NCBI GenBank assembly: GCA_037388505.1
Contig: JARRKC010000022.1
Location: 1-64,000, forward strand
Reading direction: 5' to 3'
DNA: 64,000 bases
DNA from: JARRKC01 sp037388505
GTDB lineage: Bacteria; Acidobacteriota; UBA6911; RPQK01; JAPXNP01
Every line of letters begins with the position of its first letter. Positions within the stretch are counted from its first letter, which is position 1. The position numbers were made by a program, and so were the translations under genes. The notes below the pieces were generated by a model, which saw only the letters and a program-made list of their open reading frames with translations, did no database searches and was not told where the DNA came from. This document shows positions 1 to 7,573 of this stretch, one piece after another.

Positions 1-143
1 TGCAGCCAGAAGTCGGTGGTGTCCTTCGCGCCGGCCGCGCGATAATTCGCACCACGAATGTCCGACAGGTCTTGGGAAACGTTGGCGCCCGCCGCCGAGG
101 CGGCCAGGAGCATTGCGCTCAAAAAGCCAAGAATGACCTTCAT
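1..143 (-). CDS. Exported GH5-like glycoside hydrolase, N-terminal fragment (runs off window)
   Basis: Reverse-strand reading frame open from ATG at 143 to the window edge (47 codons). The first ~20 residues (MKVILGFLSAMLLAASAAGA) are a clear Sec signal peptide. The mature start, DLSDIRGANYRAAG followed by DFWL, matches the same region of the hydrolase at 2689-3936 (DLSGVRGFNY followed by EHWL), so the two are paralogues of one secreted TIM-barrel family. A Shine-Dalgarno-like AAAGGA lies about 8 nt before the ATG. The catalytic residues lie outside the window, so activity cannot be judged. It points away from the CPBP/TetR pair and is probably transcribed separately. Confidence 0.7.
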   Translation of the reverse strand, partial: MKVILGFLSAMLLAASAAGANVSQDLSDIRGANYRAAGAKDTTDFWL

Positions 144-514
144 GTGGGGCTGTCCTTTCAGTCGCTTGACAGGCGTCGTCAGATACGGCTTTGCCGCATG
201 CAGCCGCAAGGGGAATACCGGACGGTTCTCGACGAATCCAGCATGCCCTCCGGTGTGCGGACCGCACGCCGTCCCTTCGCTGCGGTCGTGCACCCGACGC
301 CGGTATAGGATAGCGCGACCTTTGCCGAAACCATAGGGTGTCCCGCGGCTCGCCGCCGCCGCGCAGTATCTCATTCGACACATCTATGAAGTTGTTGACA
401 ATCAAGCAATTAGAGCGAAGGTCCCTGCAAATGAACCGGAGGCGAGCCTCCAGGAACTCCCGAAGGGGGTCCTCCGATCCGAAATCGGGGCGATACGGAA
501 GGATCCCCCGCTGA
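144..514. other. Intergenic region, no gene seen
   Basis: About 370 bp between the partial hydrolase and the CPBP protease, both on the reverse strand. No frame has a plausible start with a ribosome site or a recognisable protein. It holds a short perfect hairpin (GGAGGC, 2-nt loop, GCCTCC at 438-451) and the larger stem at 475-509, listed separately. The part next to 143 must hold the promoter of the partial hydrolase; no convincing -35/-10 pair is visible. Confidence 0.5.
475..509 (-). terminator. Hairpin downstream of the CPBP protease gene
   Basis: GGGGGTCC (475-482) can pair with GGATCCCCC (501-509) with one bulge, and a smaller stem (CCGAT / ATCGG) sits inside. It begins 6 nt past the CPBP stop codon in the direction of transcription. 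There is no clear U-run, so intrinsic termination is only probable. Confidence 0.4.
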
Positions 515-1435
515 TCACTTTCCGGCCCGGCCGCGCAGCGCCGCGGGCGTCGGTAAGCAAACCCGGAGGCCCAGCCATTCCGCGCGATGCTTGATCAGGC
601 CGAGCATGGCAAGCGTGGCGAGGGTCGCCCAGAGGCTTCCCTCGGGGCCGAACCCGGCGCCGGTGAGCAGCGACGGGCCCTCGGTGACCAGTCGCATGGC
701 CGGCATGGGGGAGGTCATCCCTGATATCGTTCCCCCCAGGAGAAGCTGGGCGAGGTTCCATGCTGCATGGAAACCGATGGCCGCCGGGATGCCGAAGCGT
801 GAGAAGCGGAGGAAACCTACCGTCAGCGACCCCAGGAAGACATTCGCCATTACCAGCGGTGTCGTCCCGGCGCTACCCATGTGGGCCATAGCGAAGAGAA
901 CCGAGAGGATCACATTTGCCCAGGTGGGGCCGGTCAGCAAGGCGAGCTTGGTCAGCGGATACCCGCGGAAGAGGACCTCTTCGGCTGCGGCGAGCAAGCC
1001 GAAGCTCACGACGACCGGGATCAGCATGCGGAGATAGTCGATCGGCCCTCCCGGAGCGGGCACGAGCCGTCCGATTCCGCTCGCCAGCAACGTTCCGTAA
1101 CAACCGGCGATCATGGCCAGACCGGCCAGCGCTCCGGCGGTCAGCCCACGGACGTTCTCCAGGCCTCGCAACCAGCCGCTGCGGATATTGGCGGTCCGGC
1201 CCGTCCAGTTCATGAATGCATGGACGATGGCCACGCTCAGCAGGATGATGCCACCGGTGGCGAGCATGCGCTGCCACTCGGGGCGAGCCTCCGCGGTCCC
1301 CAGGAGAGCACGCAGCAGGACGCCGCCGAGGGCGGAGATGGCGCCCACGGCCAGGCCGTAAGCCGCCAAATCGAGCAAGGTCCGCCAGAGACCGGCAGTG
1401 CGCCCGGTCCGGGCCGCCGTGCTTCCGCCGATCAT
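515..1435 (-). CDS. CPBP family intramembrane metalloprotease (Abi/CAAX-like)
   Basis: 306 residues with several hydrophobic spans. All three CPBP signature motifs are present: EEVLFRGY near residue 152 (glutamate pair and Arg), the His of AMAHMG near 185, and the His of GFHAAWN near 223. In the family these residues bind the catalytic metal within the membrane; roles range from CAAX prenyl processing to peptide maturation and immunity. The start ATG overlaps the stop of the upstream TetR gene in an ATGA arrangement, so the two are almost certainly co-transcribed and translationally coupled. The substrate cannot be told from sequence. Confidence 0.9.
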   Translation of the reverse strand: MIGGSTAARTGRTAGLWRTLLDLAAYGLAVGAISALGGVLLRALLGTAEARPEWQRMLATGGIILLSVAIVHAFMNWTGRTANIRSGWLRGLENVRGLTAGALAGLAMIAGCYGTLLASGIGRLVPAPGGPIDYLRMLIPVVVSFGLLAAAEEVLFRGYPLTKLALLTGPTWANVILSVLFAMAHMGSAGTTPLVMANVFLGSLTVGFLRFSRFGIPAAIGFHAAWNLAQLLLGGTISGMTSPMPAMRLVTEGPSLLTGAGFGPEGSLWATLATLAMLGLIKHRAEWLGLRVCLPTPAALRGRAGK

Positions 1436-2049
1436 CTCGTTTCGCCCCCGGGTTTGGCGCGCTCCGCCCTGCCGGCCGGGAGGAGCAGCAGGAGCATATC
1501 AATCCGGTCGCCCAGCAGAGTGCCCAAGTCGGCTTCGCCCGCCGAAAGCCGCCACTCATGAACGGTGCCGGACATGGCCGCCAGCACGAGCCCCACGAAT
1601 CGCGCGGCCATGGCTCGGCACCAGGCGGGATCGACGCTCTCGTCTTCCTCAATCAAGCGCACCAGCCGCCCACGAATCCTGTCGTCGTGGTCCCGTTCGC
1701 TCTCCCTAAGGCTGCCCTTGAAGGATCCAAGATCCAAGAGCAGGCGCTGGTTCTCCATCCCGAACCTCGCCAGGGCCGCCCCGATCGACCGCAGAGCCGC
1801 TCGGGCTTGTCCCGGATGGAAGTCCATCGCCTCCTTCATGATCCGGTCGGTCTCCCGCTGAATGAAGTCGTAGAGCAGGCTTTCCTTGCTTGGGAAGTGA
1901 TTGAAGAAGGTCCCTTTGGCCACACCGGCCGCCCGGGTGATCTCCTCGACGGTGGTCGGACCTAGACCCTGTCTGCGGATCAGGTCCAATCCGTGATCCA
2001 GCAAACTCTTGCGTACTTCCAGCTTCTGCTTTTCCCGCAAACGCGGCAT
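1432..2049 (-). CDS. TetR/AcrR family transcriptional regulator
   Basis: 205 residues from ATG at 2049 (MPRLREKQKLEV). The N-terminal ~60 residues form a typical TetR helix-turn-helix (TVEEITRAAGVAKGTFFNHF), followed by an alpha-helical ligand-binding half. This start is preceded by GAGAGG about 8 nt upstream; an in-frame ATG at 2073 (MVIIERPG) lacks a ribosome site and lies inside the palindrome at 2066-2096, so it is less likely. The gene overlaps the CPBP gene by 4 nt. Probable role: autorepressor and controller of the CPBP protease through that palindrome. The ligand is unknown. Confidence 0.9.
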   Translation of the reverse strand: MPRLREKQKLEVRKSLLDHGLDLIRRQGLGPTTVEEITRAAGVAKGTFFNHFPSKESLLYDFIQRETDRIMKEAMDFHPGQARAALRSIGAALARFGMENQRLLLDLGSFKGSLRESERDHDDRIRGRLVRLIEEDESVDPAWCRAMAARFVGLVLAAMSGTVHEWRLSAGEADLGTLLGDRIDMLLLLLPAGRAERAKPGGETR

Positions 2050-2065
2050 TCCCGGCCTCTCAATG

Positions 2066-2096
2066 ATGACCATAGTCATAAAATGACTTGGGTCAT
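2066..2096. promoter_or_regulatory. Near-perfect inverted repeat, candidate TetR operator
   Basis: Two 14-bp arms, ATGACCATAGTCAT (2066-2079) and ATGACTTGGGTCAT (2083-2096), separated by AAA, are complementary at 12 of 14 positions. Each arm itself contains two TGAC-type half-boxes, giving a nested dyad. The site is 17 bp upstream of the preferred TetR start, where an autoregulatory operator is expected. No other gene starts nearby on the plus strand, so it most likely controls the tetR-CPBP operon. Confidence 0.65.
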
Positions 2097-2242
2097 AATA
2101 ATCCGGGAGTTTACCTCCTGTCAAGGGGGTAAACTCGATGCGTCGGAGACCGCGAGGGATGCAGCGATGGGCACCTTCTCTTTTTACTTGCTCGGCCGCC
2201 GATGGCCAAGAAGCATTCGTGTGCGACTGGAAATCGGAGATT

Positions 2243-2593
2243 GGTGACACGCACGTAATGCGATCGTAAGTAGTTGCCAAAAAAGGGTTTTAGTTCAGGT
2301 CTGGGACCTATCTCCGAAATGGCAACCTGATCGCATGCCGTGAGGCGACGGAGGCGGCCTCTGTCAGAACGAGGATCTTAAGGGAGTGCAGAATCATGTC
2401 ACGTCCTTGTCCGGAGCGCCATGGCTCCTCCTTGGAGAGGCCTCCGGGTTCGCTTCGCGTGCCCCCGGGGCTTCGGGAATGCGGACCCGATCGGGGCCTG
2501 GGTTACCGCTCTCAGGAATCAGCATTAGGTGCCAGACCGGCAGTAGAAGTCTTTATTCATAGCTACTTACGAACGCATTGCGTGCGTGTCACC
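2243..2593. mobile_element. MITE-like element with ~68-bp terminal inverted repeats (copy A)
   Basis: Both ends begin GGTGACACGCACG, continue with AATGCG, TCGTAAGTAG, an A-rich stretch, and close with GTCTGG[G/C]ACCTA. The left end is at 2243-2310 and the right end, inverted, at 2526-2593. The centre (about 215 bp) has no homology to a transposase and no credible gene; a 67-codon frame at 2396-2599 merely reads through the right end. The trinucleotide ATT occurs on both sides of the element (right after an extra T), a possible short target duplication. The same ends recur at 19292-19561 and 19894-19960. Confidence 0.65.
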
Positions 2594-2688
2594 TATTAGG
2601 CGCCTTGCCGGGGATGGCCCCTTGGCCTACGATGTCAAATTGCCATGTGTCGTGGCGAGTGACTCGAGCCCAGGAGGTATCAGCTCCC

Positions 2689-3936
2689 ATGAAGTCTTCA
2701 ATAGGATTCCACGCCGCCGTTTTTTTCCTGCTGGTGTTGTTGGTAAGCCCTTCGGCTTCCGCGCAGCGCCGCGTGCCCAAGGACCTGTCGGGGGTTCGCG
2801 GGTTCAACTATCAGTCCGCCCCGACGACCGGGCACACCGAGCACTGGCTGCAGTATGACCCGGCGGAGACGGAGCGTGACTTCGATTACGCCAAACGACT
2901 TCAGCTCAACCAGGTGCGCGTGTTCGTCCCCTATGCCGCATGGGCGAAGGACAAAGAAGCGCTCCGAAAGAACCTCCGGCATCTGGTACGTGCCGCTTAT
3001 GAGCGCGGAATGGGCGTGATGCCGACCATCCAGTACGGATGGGGCGTCTCCACGAACAAAGAACGATGGGGGGAGTCCAGGGAATTCGTCGCGGATCTGA
3101 TCGCCACCATTGGCAAGGAGCCGGGGCTGGCGATGTGGGACGTTGAGAATGAACCCGACTGTTGCGCGCTGCCCCCGACCCCGCGTAATCGAATCCGGAT
3201 GGAACACGCGGTCTACATGGCCGGAGTCTTCCACGAACTGGATCCGGTGACACCCGTGACCATCGGGGCCGCCTTTTCGGACAACATGATCGAAATGGGC
3301 GAGGCGCAAGACGTGCTCTCGTTCCACAACTATCTGCCCACTCGCGCCGCCATTCGCGCCGACATCGCCAAAGCCAAGGCCTACGCGGCCAAGGTCCACA
3401 AGCCGCTGATCAATACGGAGATCGGTTGTATCGCGCGGGCCAACCCCTACGACGTCACATTGGAAGAGCACATGAGGGCGCACGTGGGCTGGTACATCTG
3501 GGAGTTGATGATTACGCACCAGTGGGGCACCGTCCACGGCGTGTTTCACCCGGACGGAACCATACGGGATCCGACGATCGTGGCGGCACTCTTCGGCATG
3601 TTCCGAGATCGCAGTGAGGACGTGATGCCGGCGGTGCCGGACCGCGAGGGGGCCGTGACCCGCGCCGTGACCAACAACAAGAAGTGGCTCGAGGACCCGG
3701 AGGCCGATTGGGAGGCGGGCCTGGATCTCGCGGAGATCTCCGCCAATCTGCTGGAGGCCGGTCAGTTGATCGCGATGTACGATCCGCCCACGAGAACGGT
3801 GGATCTGCTGAGGAAGGGAGAGCCGGATATGACGGCGCTGCGCACGATCGTCGAGAAATACACGGCGATCCTGGAACCCTTCCAGGTACCGCCGGGCGAT
3901 CCGCGGCGAGGCAAGCCGCCGTTGACGCTTCACTGA
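2689..3936 (+). CDS. Exported GH5-like (clan GH-A) glycoside hydrolase
   Basis: 415 residues. The start at 2689 is chosen because AGGAGGT lies 10 nt upstream and the protein then begins with a signal peptide (MKSSIGFHAA, hydrophobic core, cleavage after ASA near residue 25). The fold fits a TIM-barrel clan GH-A enzyme: DVENEPD gives the acid/base Glu near residue 155 and NTEIGC gives the candidate nucleophile Glu near 244. Such proteins are often labelled cellulase or 1,4-beta-xylanase; the substrate here is not determined. The last ~130 residues lie beyond the barrel and are not recognised. It is paralogous to the fragment at the left edge and starts the exported hydrolase cluster. Confidence 0.8.
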   Translation: MKSSIGFHAAVFFLLVLLVSPSASAQRRVPKDLSGVRGFNYQSAPTTGHTEHWLQYDPAETERDFDYAKRLQLNQVRVFVPYAAWAKDKEALRKNLRHLVRAAYERGMGVMPTIQYGWGVSTNKERWGESREFVADLIATIGKEPGLAMWDVENEPDCCALPPTPRNRIRMEHAVYMAGVFHELDPVTPVTIGAAFSDNMIEMGEAQDVLSFHNYLPTRAAIRADIAKAKAYAAKVHKPLINTEIGCIARANPYDVTLEEHMRAHVGWYIWELMITHQWGTVHGVFHPDGTIRDPTIVAALFGMFRDRSEDVMPAVPDREGAVTRAVTNNKKWLEDPEADWEAGLDLAEISANLLEAGQLIAMYDPPTRTVDLLRKGEPDMTALRTIVEKYTAILEPFQVPPGDPRRGKPPLTLH

Positions 3937-3946
3937 CTCGGCGGGT

Positions 3947-4366
3947 TCAAGGCTCGGCGAAAGGATTGACGACTTCGACTCCGGCAACGCGCCGTCCCGA
4001 TTGCAGATCCTCCGAGTAGAGGACTCGGCAGCCGGAGGCGGATGCAACTCGGAAAACCAGGCTGTCCCAAATGGAAAGCTGGAATAGTCGGTGAAGATCG
4101 ACCGCTGCGAGCAGGTCCTCGACGCCTCTTCGAAACACATCCAACGCGGCGTAGATCTCCACGCGCCGCCGTGCCCCCTCGGCAGACAGTCCCAACTTGC
4201 CGACGGCCACCGCAAAGAACTCGGCCAAAACCTGAGTCGAGACGACGTAGGACTTCTGCCTGAGTGCGGAACGAATCAGATCCCTGGCGACTCCCTGTTT
4301 CCTCGGATCATGTCGATCCTCGGCATAGACCAGAACGTTCGTATCAACGAAGTACGGGCCGGTCAT
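3947..4366 (-). CDS. PIN-domain ribonuclease (VapC-like), apparently orphan
   Basis: 139 residues from ATG at 4366, preceded by GAGGAGA. PIN acidic residues are in order: Asp of FVDTNVLVYAED near residue 8, Glu of LAEFFAV near 45, Asp of WDSLVF near 100 and the Ser-Glu-Asp of YSEDL near 118. PIN proteins cleave RNA with Mg2+ and usually work as VapBC toxins. No VapB-like antitoxin frame is visible just upstream (4367-4538), and downstream lies the convergent hydrolase, so it looks like an orphan toxin or a housekeeping PIN nuclease. It ends 10 bp from the hydrolase stop. Confidence 0.85.
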   Translation of the reverse strand: MTGPYFVDTNVLVYAEDRHDPRKQGVARDLIRSALRQKSYVVSTQVLAEFFAVAVGKLGLSAEGARRRVEIYAALDVFRRGVEDLLAAVDLHRLFQLSIWDSLVFRVASASGCRVLYSEDLQSGRRVAGVEVVNPFAEP

Positions 4367-4538
4367 ACAGGTCTCCTCGCTTCCAGTCCCGTCCTCCGGA
4401 GTCGGAATTGTCCTCCCGCCACATGAATGGTCTCGATCCTTGACCCCTGCGCATGACTCGACAATGATACGGTGTGGATCCGAGGCATCCCCGATGACTC
4501 CGAACAGATTGCCCCGACGACTTGATGGAGTGAAGCAG

Positions 4539-7229
4539 ATGAAGAACGGAAATCTCAATCGACGACAGTTCATTCGGACGACCGCCGCAACGGCTGCCGG
4601 CGTGGCGGCCGGTGTGATGACGCCGGCATGCCAGACACGGGGTGTCGCCATCGTGGCCGATCCGGCGGATCCGGTCGCCAGTTCGGAGGCAGCGCGATGG
4701 GCCGCCTCGGAACTGCAGCGCGCGGTGGCGGAACGGGGCCTCGCTGCCGGTGTTTACGAAAGCGCTGCACAGGTTCCCGGAGGCCACCTGCGCATTCTTG
4801 CGGCAGGACTGGCGTCACCCGGCGCGGCTGCGGTGCTCGATGCCGCGGGAGCACGGGCGGAAGCCGTACCGGAGGCGCTCGCTCTGTGCCCGGGGAAAGA
4901 GGGTGTGTGGGCCTTCGGGCACGACGCACGGGGGCTCACGTATGCGCTTCTGGAACTGGCCGACCGCGTGCGCCACGACGGAAACCCGTTGGAAGTTTTG
5001 GCGGTCCCTGATCCGGTCATCGAACGTCCGGCCAATGTCGTCCGCAGCATCACGCGGCTGTTCACGAGCGATATCGAAGACAAACCCTGGTACAACGACC
5101 GCGAGATGTGGCCCGCGTATCTCTCGATGCTGGCTGCCCAGCGTTTCAACCGCTTCAGCCTCGCCTTTGGCATCGGCTACGACTTCCTTCGCAACGTCAC
5201 CGACGGCTACTTTCTGTTTGCGTATCCGTTTCTTCTCTCCGTGCCCGGGTACGACGTGCACGTGCCGGAATTACCGGACGCCGAACGCGACAGCAACCTC
5301 GAGATGTTGCGCTTCATCAGCGAACAGACCGTCGCGCGCGGCATGGAGTTCCAATTGGGCATCTGGATGCACGGTTACCGGTGGATCGACAGCCCGAACC
5401 CGAACTACACGATCGAGGGGCTCACACCCGAGACCCACGGAGCCTACTGCCGCGATGCGCTGCGGGCTCTGCTCCAGGCCGTCCCGAAGATCAGCGGCAT
5501 CACCTTCCGGGTGCACGGCGAGAGCGGAGTCCCGGAGGGGAGCTATCAGTTCTGGAAAACCGTTTTCGACGGCGTGGCGACCTGCGGCCGCAGGGTCGAG
5601 ATCGATATGCACGCCAAGGGCATGACGCAGGGCATGATCGACACTGCGCTCGGCACCGGCCAGCCGGTCAAGGTATCGCCCAAGTACTGGGCCGAGCACC
5701 TCGGTCTGCCCTACCAGCAGGCGGACATCCGCGAGCAGGAGCGTCCCCACCCGCGGCACGAGGCGTCGGGTCTGATGAAGTTCAGCGCCGGCTCGCGCAG
5801 CTTTCTGCGCTACGGCTACGGCGATCTGCTGCCGGAAGACCGCAAATGGAACGTCCTGTACCGCATCTGGCCGGGCACGCAGCGCCTGCTGATCTGGGGA
5901 GACCCCGTCACCGCTGCGTCATACTCTCGAGCCTTCTCCTTCTGTGACAGTGCCGGCGTGGAGATCATGGAGCCCCTCTCGTTCAAAGGGCGGCGTGGAA
6001 CCGGCATCGCAGGGGGACGCTGCGCCTACGCCGACCAATCGCTGAATCCACGGTGGGACTGGCAGAAGTACGCCTATAGCTACCGGGTATGGGGGCGACT
6101 GCTCTACGATCCCGAGACCGATCCCGACGTGTGGCAGCGCGCCATGCGCCACCAATTCGGACCGGCGGGCGCCGATCTCGAGATGGCCCTGGCGAACTCG
6201 AGTCGCATCCTGCCCACCGTGACCACCGCGCACGAGCCCTCAGCCGGCAACAACACCTACTGGCCTGAGGTCTATCTGAACCACTCGCTGGTCGATGCCG
6301 AGCATCCGGGACCCTATACCGACAGCCCGGTGCCGCACGTCTTCGGGACCGTGAGTCCTCTCGATCCGCAGTTGTTCTATCGCATCAACGACTTCGCCGA
6401 CGATTTGCTCAAGGGTGAGTGCAGCGGCAAATACACGCCCATCGAGGCGGCGCAGTGGATCGAAGACTACGCTGCGGCAGCCACGGCATCGCTGAAGCAC
6501 GCGGACGATCGGGCCTCAGGGAAGGATCGGCCCGAGTATCGACGCCTGACGATCGACACCGCGGCGGCAGCGGACCTGGGGCGCTTCTTCGGCGCCAAGT
6601 TCCGCGCCGGAGTTCTGTATCGCCTCTTTGAGCAGACCGGCGATCGCGCGGCGCTCGAGGAGGCGCTGAAGGCTTACCGCTCAGCGCGTGACGCCTGGGC
6701 CGCGATCGTCGACCGTACCCGGGACGTCTACATGGCCGACATCACCGTAGGCGAATTCCGATGGCTGCGCGGGCATTGGTCGGACCGCCTGGCCGATATC
6801 GACGCCGATATCGCCGCCATCGAGGCAAAGCTGGATTCGGCGAAGCCCGCGCAGGCAGATGGGCCAATCGCCCGTGCCATCGCCAAGGCGCTAGGTCGGC
6901 CTCAAAGGCCCGCCCCGTCCGGAAGCCACACTCCGTCGGCCGCGTTTCAGCCCGGCGAACCGCTTCCGCTGGAATTCCAGGCCGGGAAGGACTATGCCTC
7001 CGTGAGGCTGCACTACCGCCGCGTGAATCAGGCCGAGCGCTGGCAGAGCGAGCCCATGCAGTCCCGTGACCGCGTCTGGCTTGCGTCGATACCCGCCGAC
7101 TACACGGAGAGTCAGTACGCGCTTCAGTATTACTTCGAATTGACGGAAGGACCGGACGCAGCGGCGCTATACCCGGGTCTGGGCGAGCAGCGCACGGGCC
7201 AACCCTATTTTGTCGTCCGAAGGGGATAG
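4539..7229 (+). CDS. Tat-exported alpha-glucuronidase-like glycoside hydrolase
   Basis: 896 residues. The start at 4539 follows GGAG by 8 nt and gives a twin-arginine signal (NRRQFIRTTAATAAG) with a Cys shortly after (TPACQT), so the mature protein may also be lipid-anchored. The N-terminal ~150 residues resemble the alpha-glucuronidase N-terminal domain (substrate-facing alpha/beta module found in GH67 and relatives); a large TIM-barrel-like body follows, with RVHGESGVPEG as a possible catalytic region. The C-terminal ~80 residues are a beta-rich module. A role in removing (methyl)glucuronate from xylan or pectin side chains is likely but the exact GH family is uncertain. It is divergent from the PIN gene and upstream of the GH43 and esterase genes. 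Confidence 0.65.
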   Translation: MKNGNLNRRQFIRTTAATAAGVAAGVMTPACQTRGVAIVADPADPVASSEAARWAASELQRAVAERGLAAGVYESAAQVPGGHLRILAAGLASPGAAAVLDAAGARAEAVPEALALCPGKEGVWAFGHDARGLTYALLELADRVRHDGNPLEVLAVPDPVIERPANVVRSITRLFTSDIEDKPWYNDREMWPAYLSMLAAQRFNRFSLAFGIGYDFLRNVTDGYFLFAYPFLLSVPGYDVHVPELPDAERDSNLEMLRFISEQTVARGMEFQLGIWMHGYRWIDSPNPNYTIEGLTPETHGAYCRDALRALLQAVPKISGITFRVHGESGVPEGSYQFWKTVFDGVATCGRRVEIDMHAKGMTQGMIDTALGTGQPVKVSPKYWAEHLGLPYQQADIREQERPHPRHEASGLMKFSAGSRSFLRYGYGDLLPEDRKWNVLYRIWPGTQRLLIWGDPVTAASYSRAFSFCDSAGVEIMEPLSFKGRRGTGIAGGRCAYADQSLNPRWDWQKYAYSYRVWGRLLYDPETDPDVWQRAMRHQFGPAGADLEMALANSSRILPTVTTAHEPSAGNNTYWPEVYLNHSLVDAEHPGPYTDSPVPHVFGTVSPLDPQLFYRINDFADDLLKGECSGKYTPIEAAQWIEDYAAAATASLKHADDRASGKDRPEYRRLTIDTAAAADLGRFFGAKFRAGVLYRLFEQTGDRAALEEALKAYRSARDAWAAIVDRTRDVYMADITVGEFRWLRGHWSDRLADIDADIAAIEAKLDSAKPAQADGPIARAIAKALGRPQRPAPSGSHTPSAAFQPGEPLPLEFQAGKDYASVRLHYRRVNQAERWQSEPMQSRDRVWLASIPADYTESQYALQYYFELTEGPDAAALYPGLGEQRTGQPYFVVRRG

Positions 7230-7573
7230 CCGAGTGGCTTTGACCTGAGTCCGGAGCCTCAGACGGGTGACATGCAGGGTCTTGGATCGTAAGTCCCTGC
7301 GCGCCAAACGATCCACCCGGAGGCGGGGCTGTCGATGGCCGTAACGCCGATGAACGAAACTTCGGCTCCATGCGAAGCCGATCAGAGCCGACTCCAGGCA
7401 GAGCCGCAAAAACGCAACGGACGCCAAGGCTTTCTTTGCTTTGGAGCCCTGGGCGACCTTGGCGATGTTTGCGGTCTTCCATGAGCGAAATCGGCGCTCC
7501 GAGCCCTGATGACCGCGACTCCGCATTTGGAGCTTCTGTCTCTTACCTCCCCCCCATGGGGGTCGGACGCTGC
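7230..7573. other. Intergenic region between convergent genes
   Basis: About 340 bp between the stops of the alpha-glucuronidase-like gene and the reverse-strand surface protein. No protein is recognised in any frame. The only structure I see is the palindromic repeat at 7404-7474. Confidence 0.5.
7404..7474. repeat. Imperfect palindrome of the CCGC-AAA / CGCCAAGG type
   Basis: The left arm reads CCGCAAAAACGCAACGGA then CGCCAAGG; the right arm reads CCTTGGCG then ATGTTTGCGG. Outer CCGC/GCGG and inner CGCCAAGG/CCTTGGCG pair exactly and the middle pairs partly. It lies between two convergent stops, where it may act as a bidirectional terminator, or it may be a dispersed palindromic repeat. Confidence 0.45.

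Noticed and set aside
2396..2599. 67-codon frame in mobile element A
   Set aside because: Its C-terminal part is just the translation of the right inverted repeat; a similar tail appears in the frame through copy B for the same reason, while the rest does not match.
2698..4215. 505-codon reverse-strand open frame
   Set aside because: Antisense to the GH5-like gene, overlapping the PIN gene in another frame; histidine/arginine-rich with no motif.
4344..4787. Frame upstream of the PIN gene as a possible antitoxin
   Set aside because: The translation (MWREDNSDSGGRDWKRGDLYDRP near its end) has no AbrB, RHH or Phd-like pattern and runs through the PIN start in another frame, antisense to the hydrolase start.
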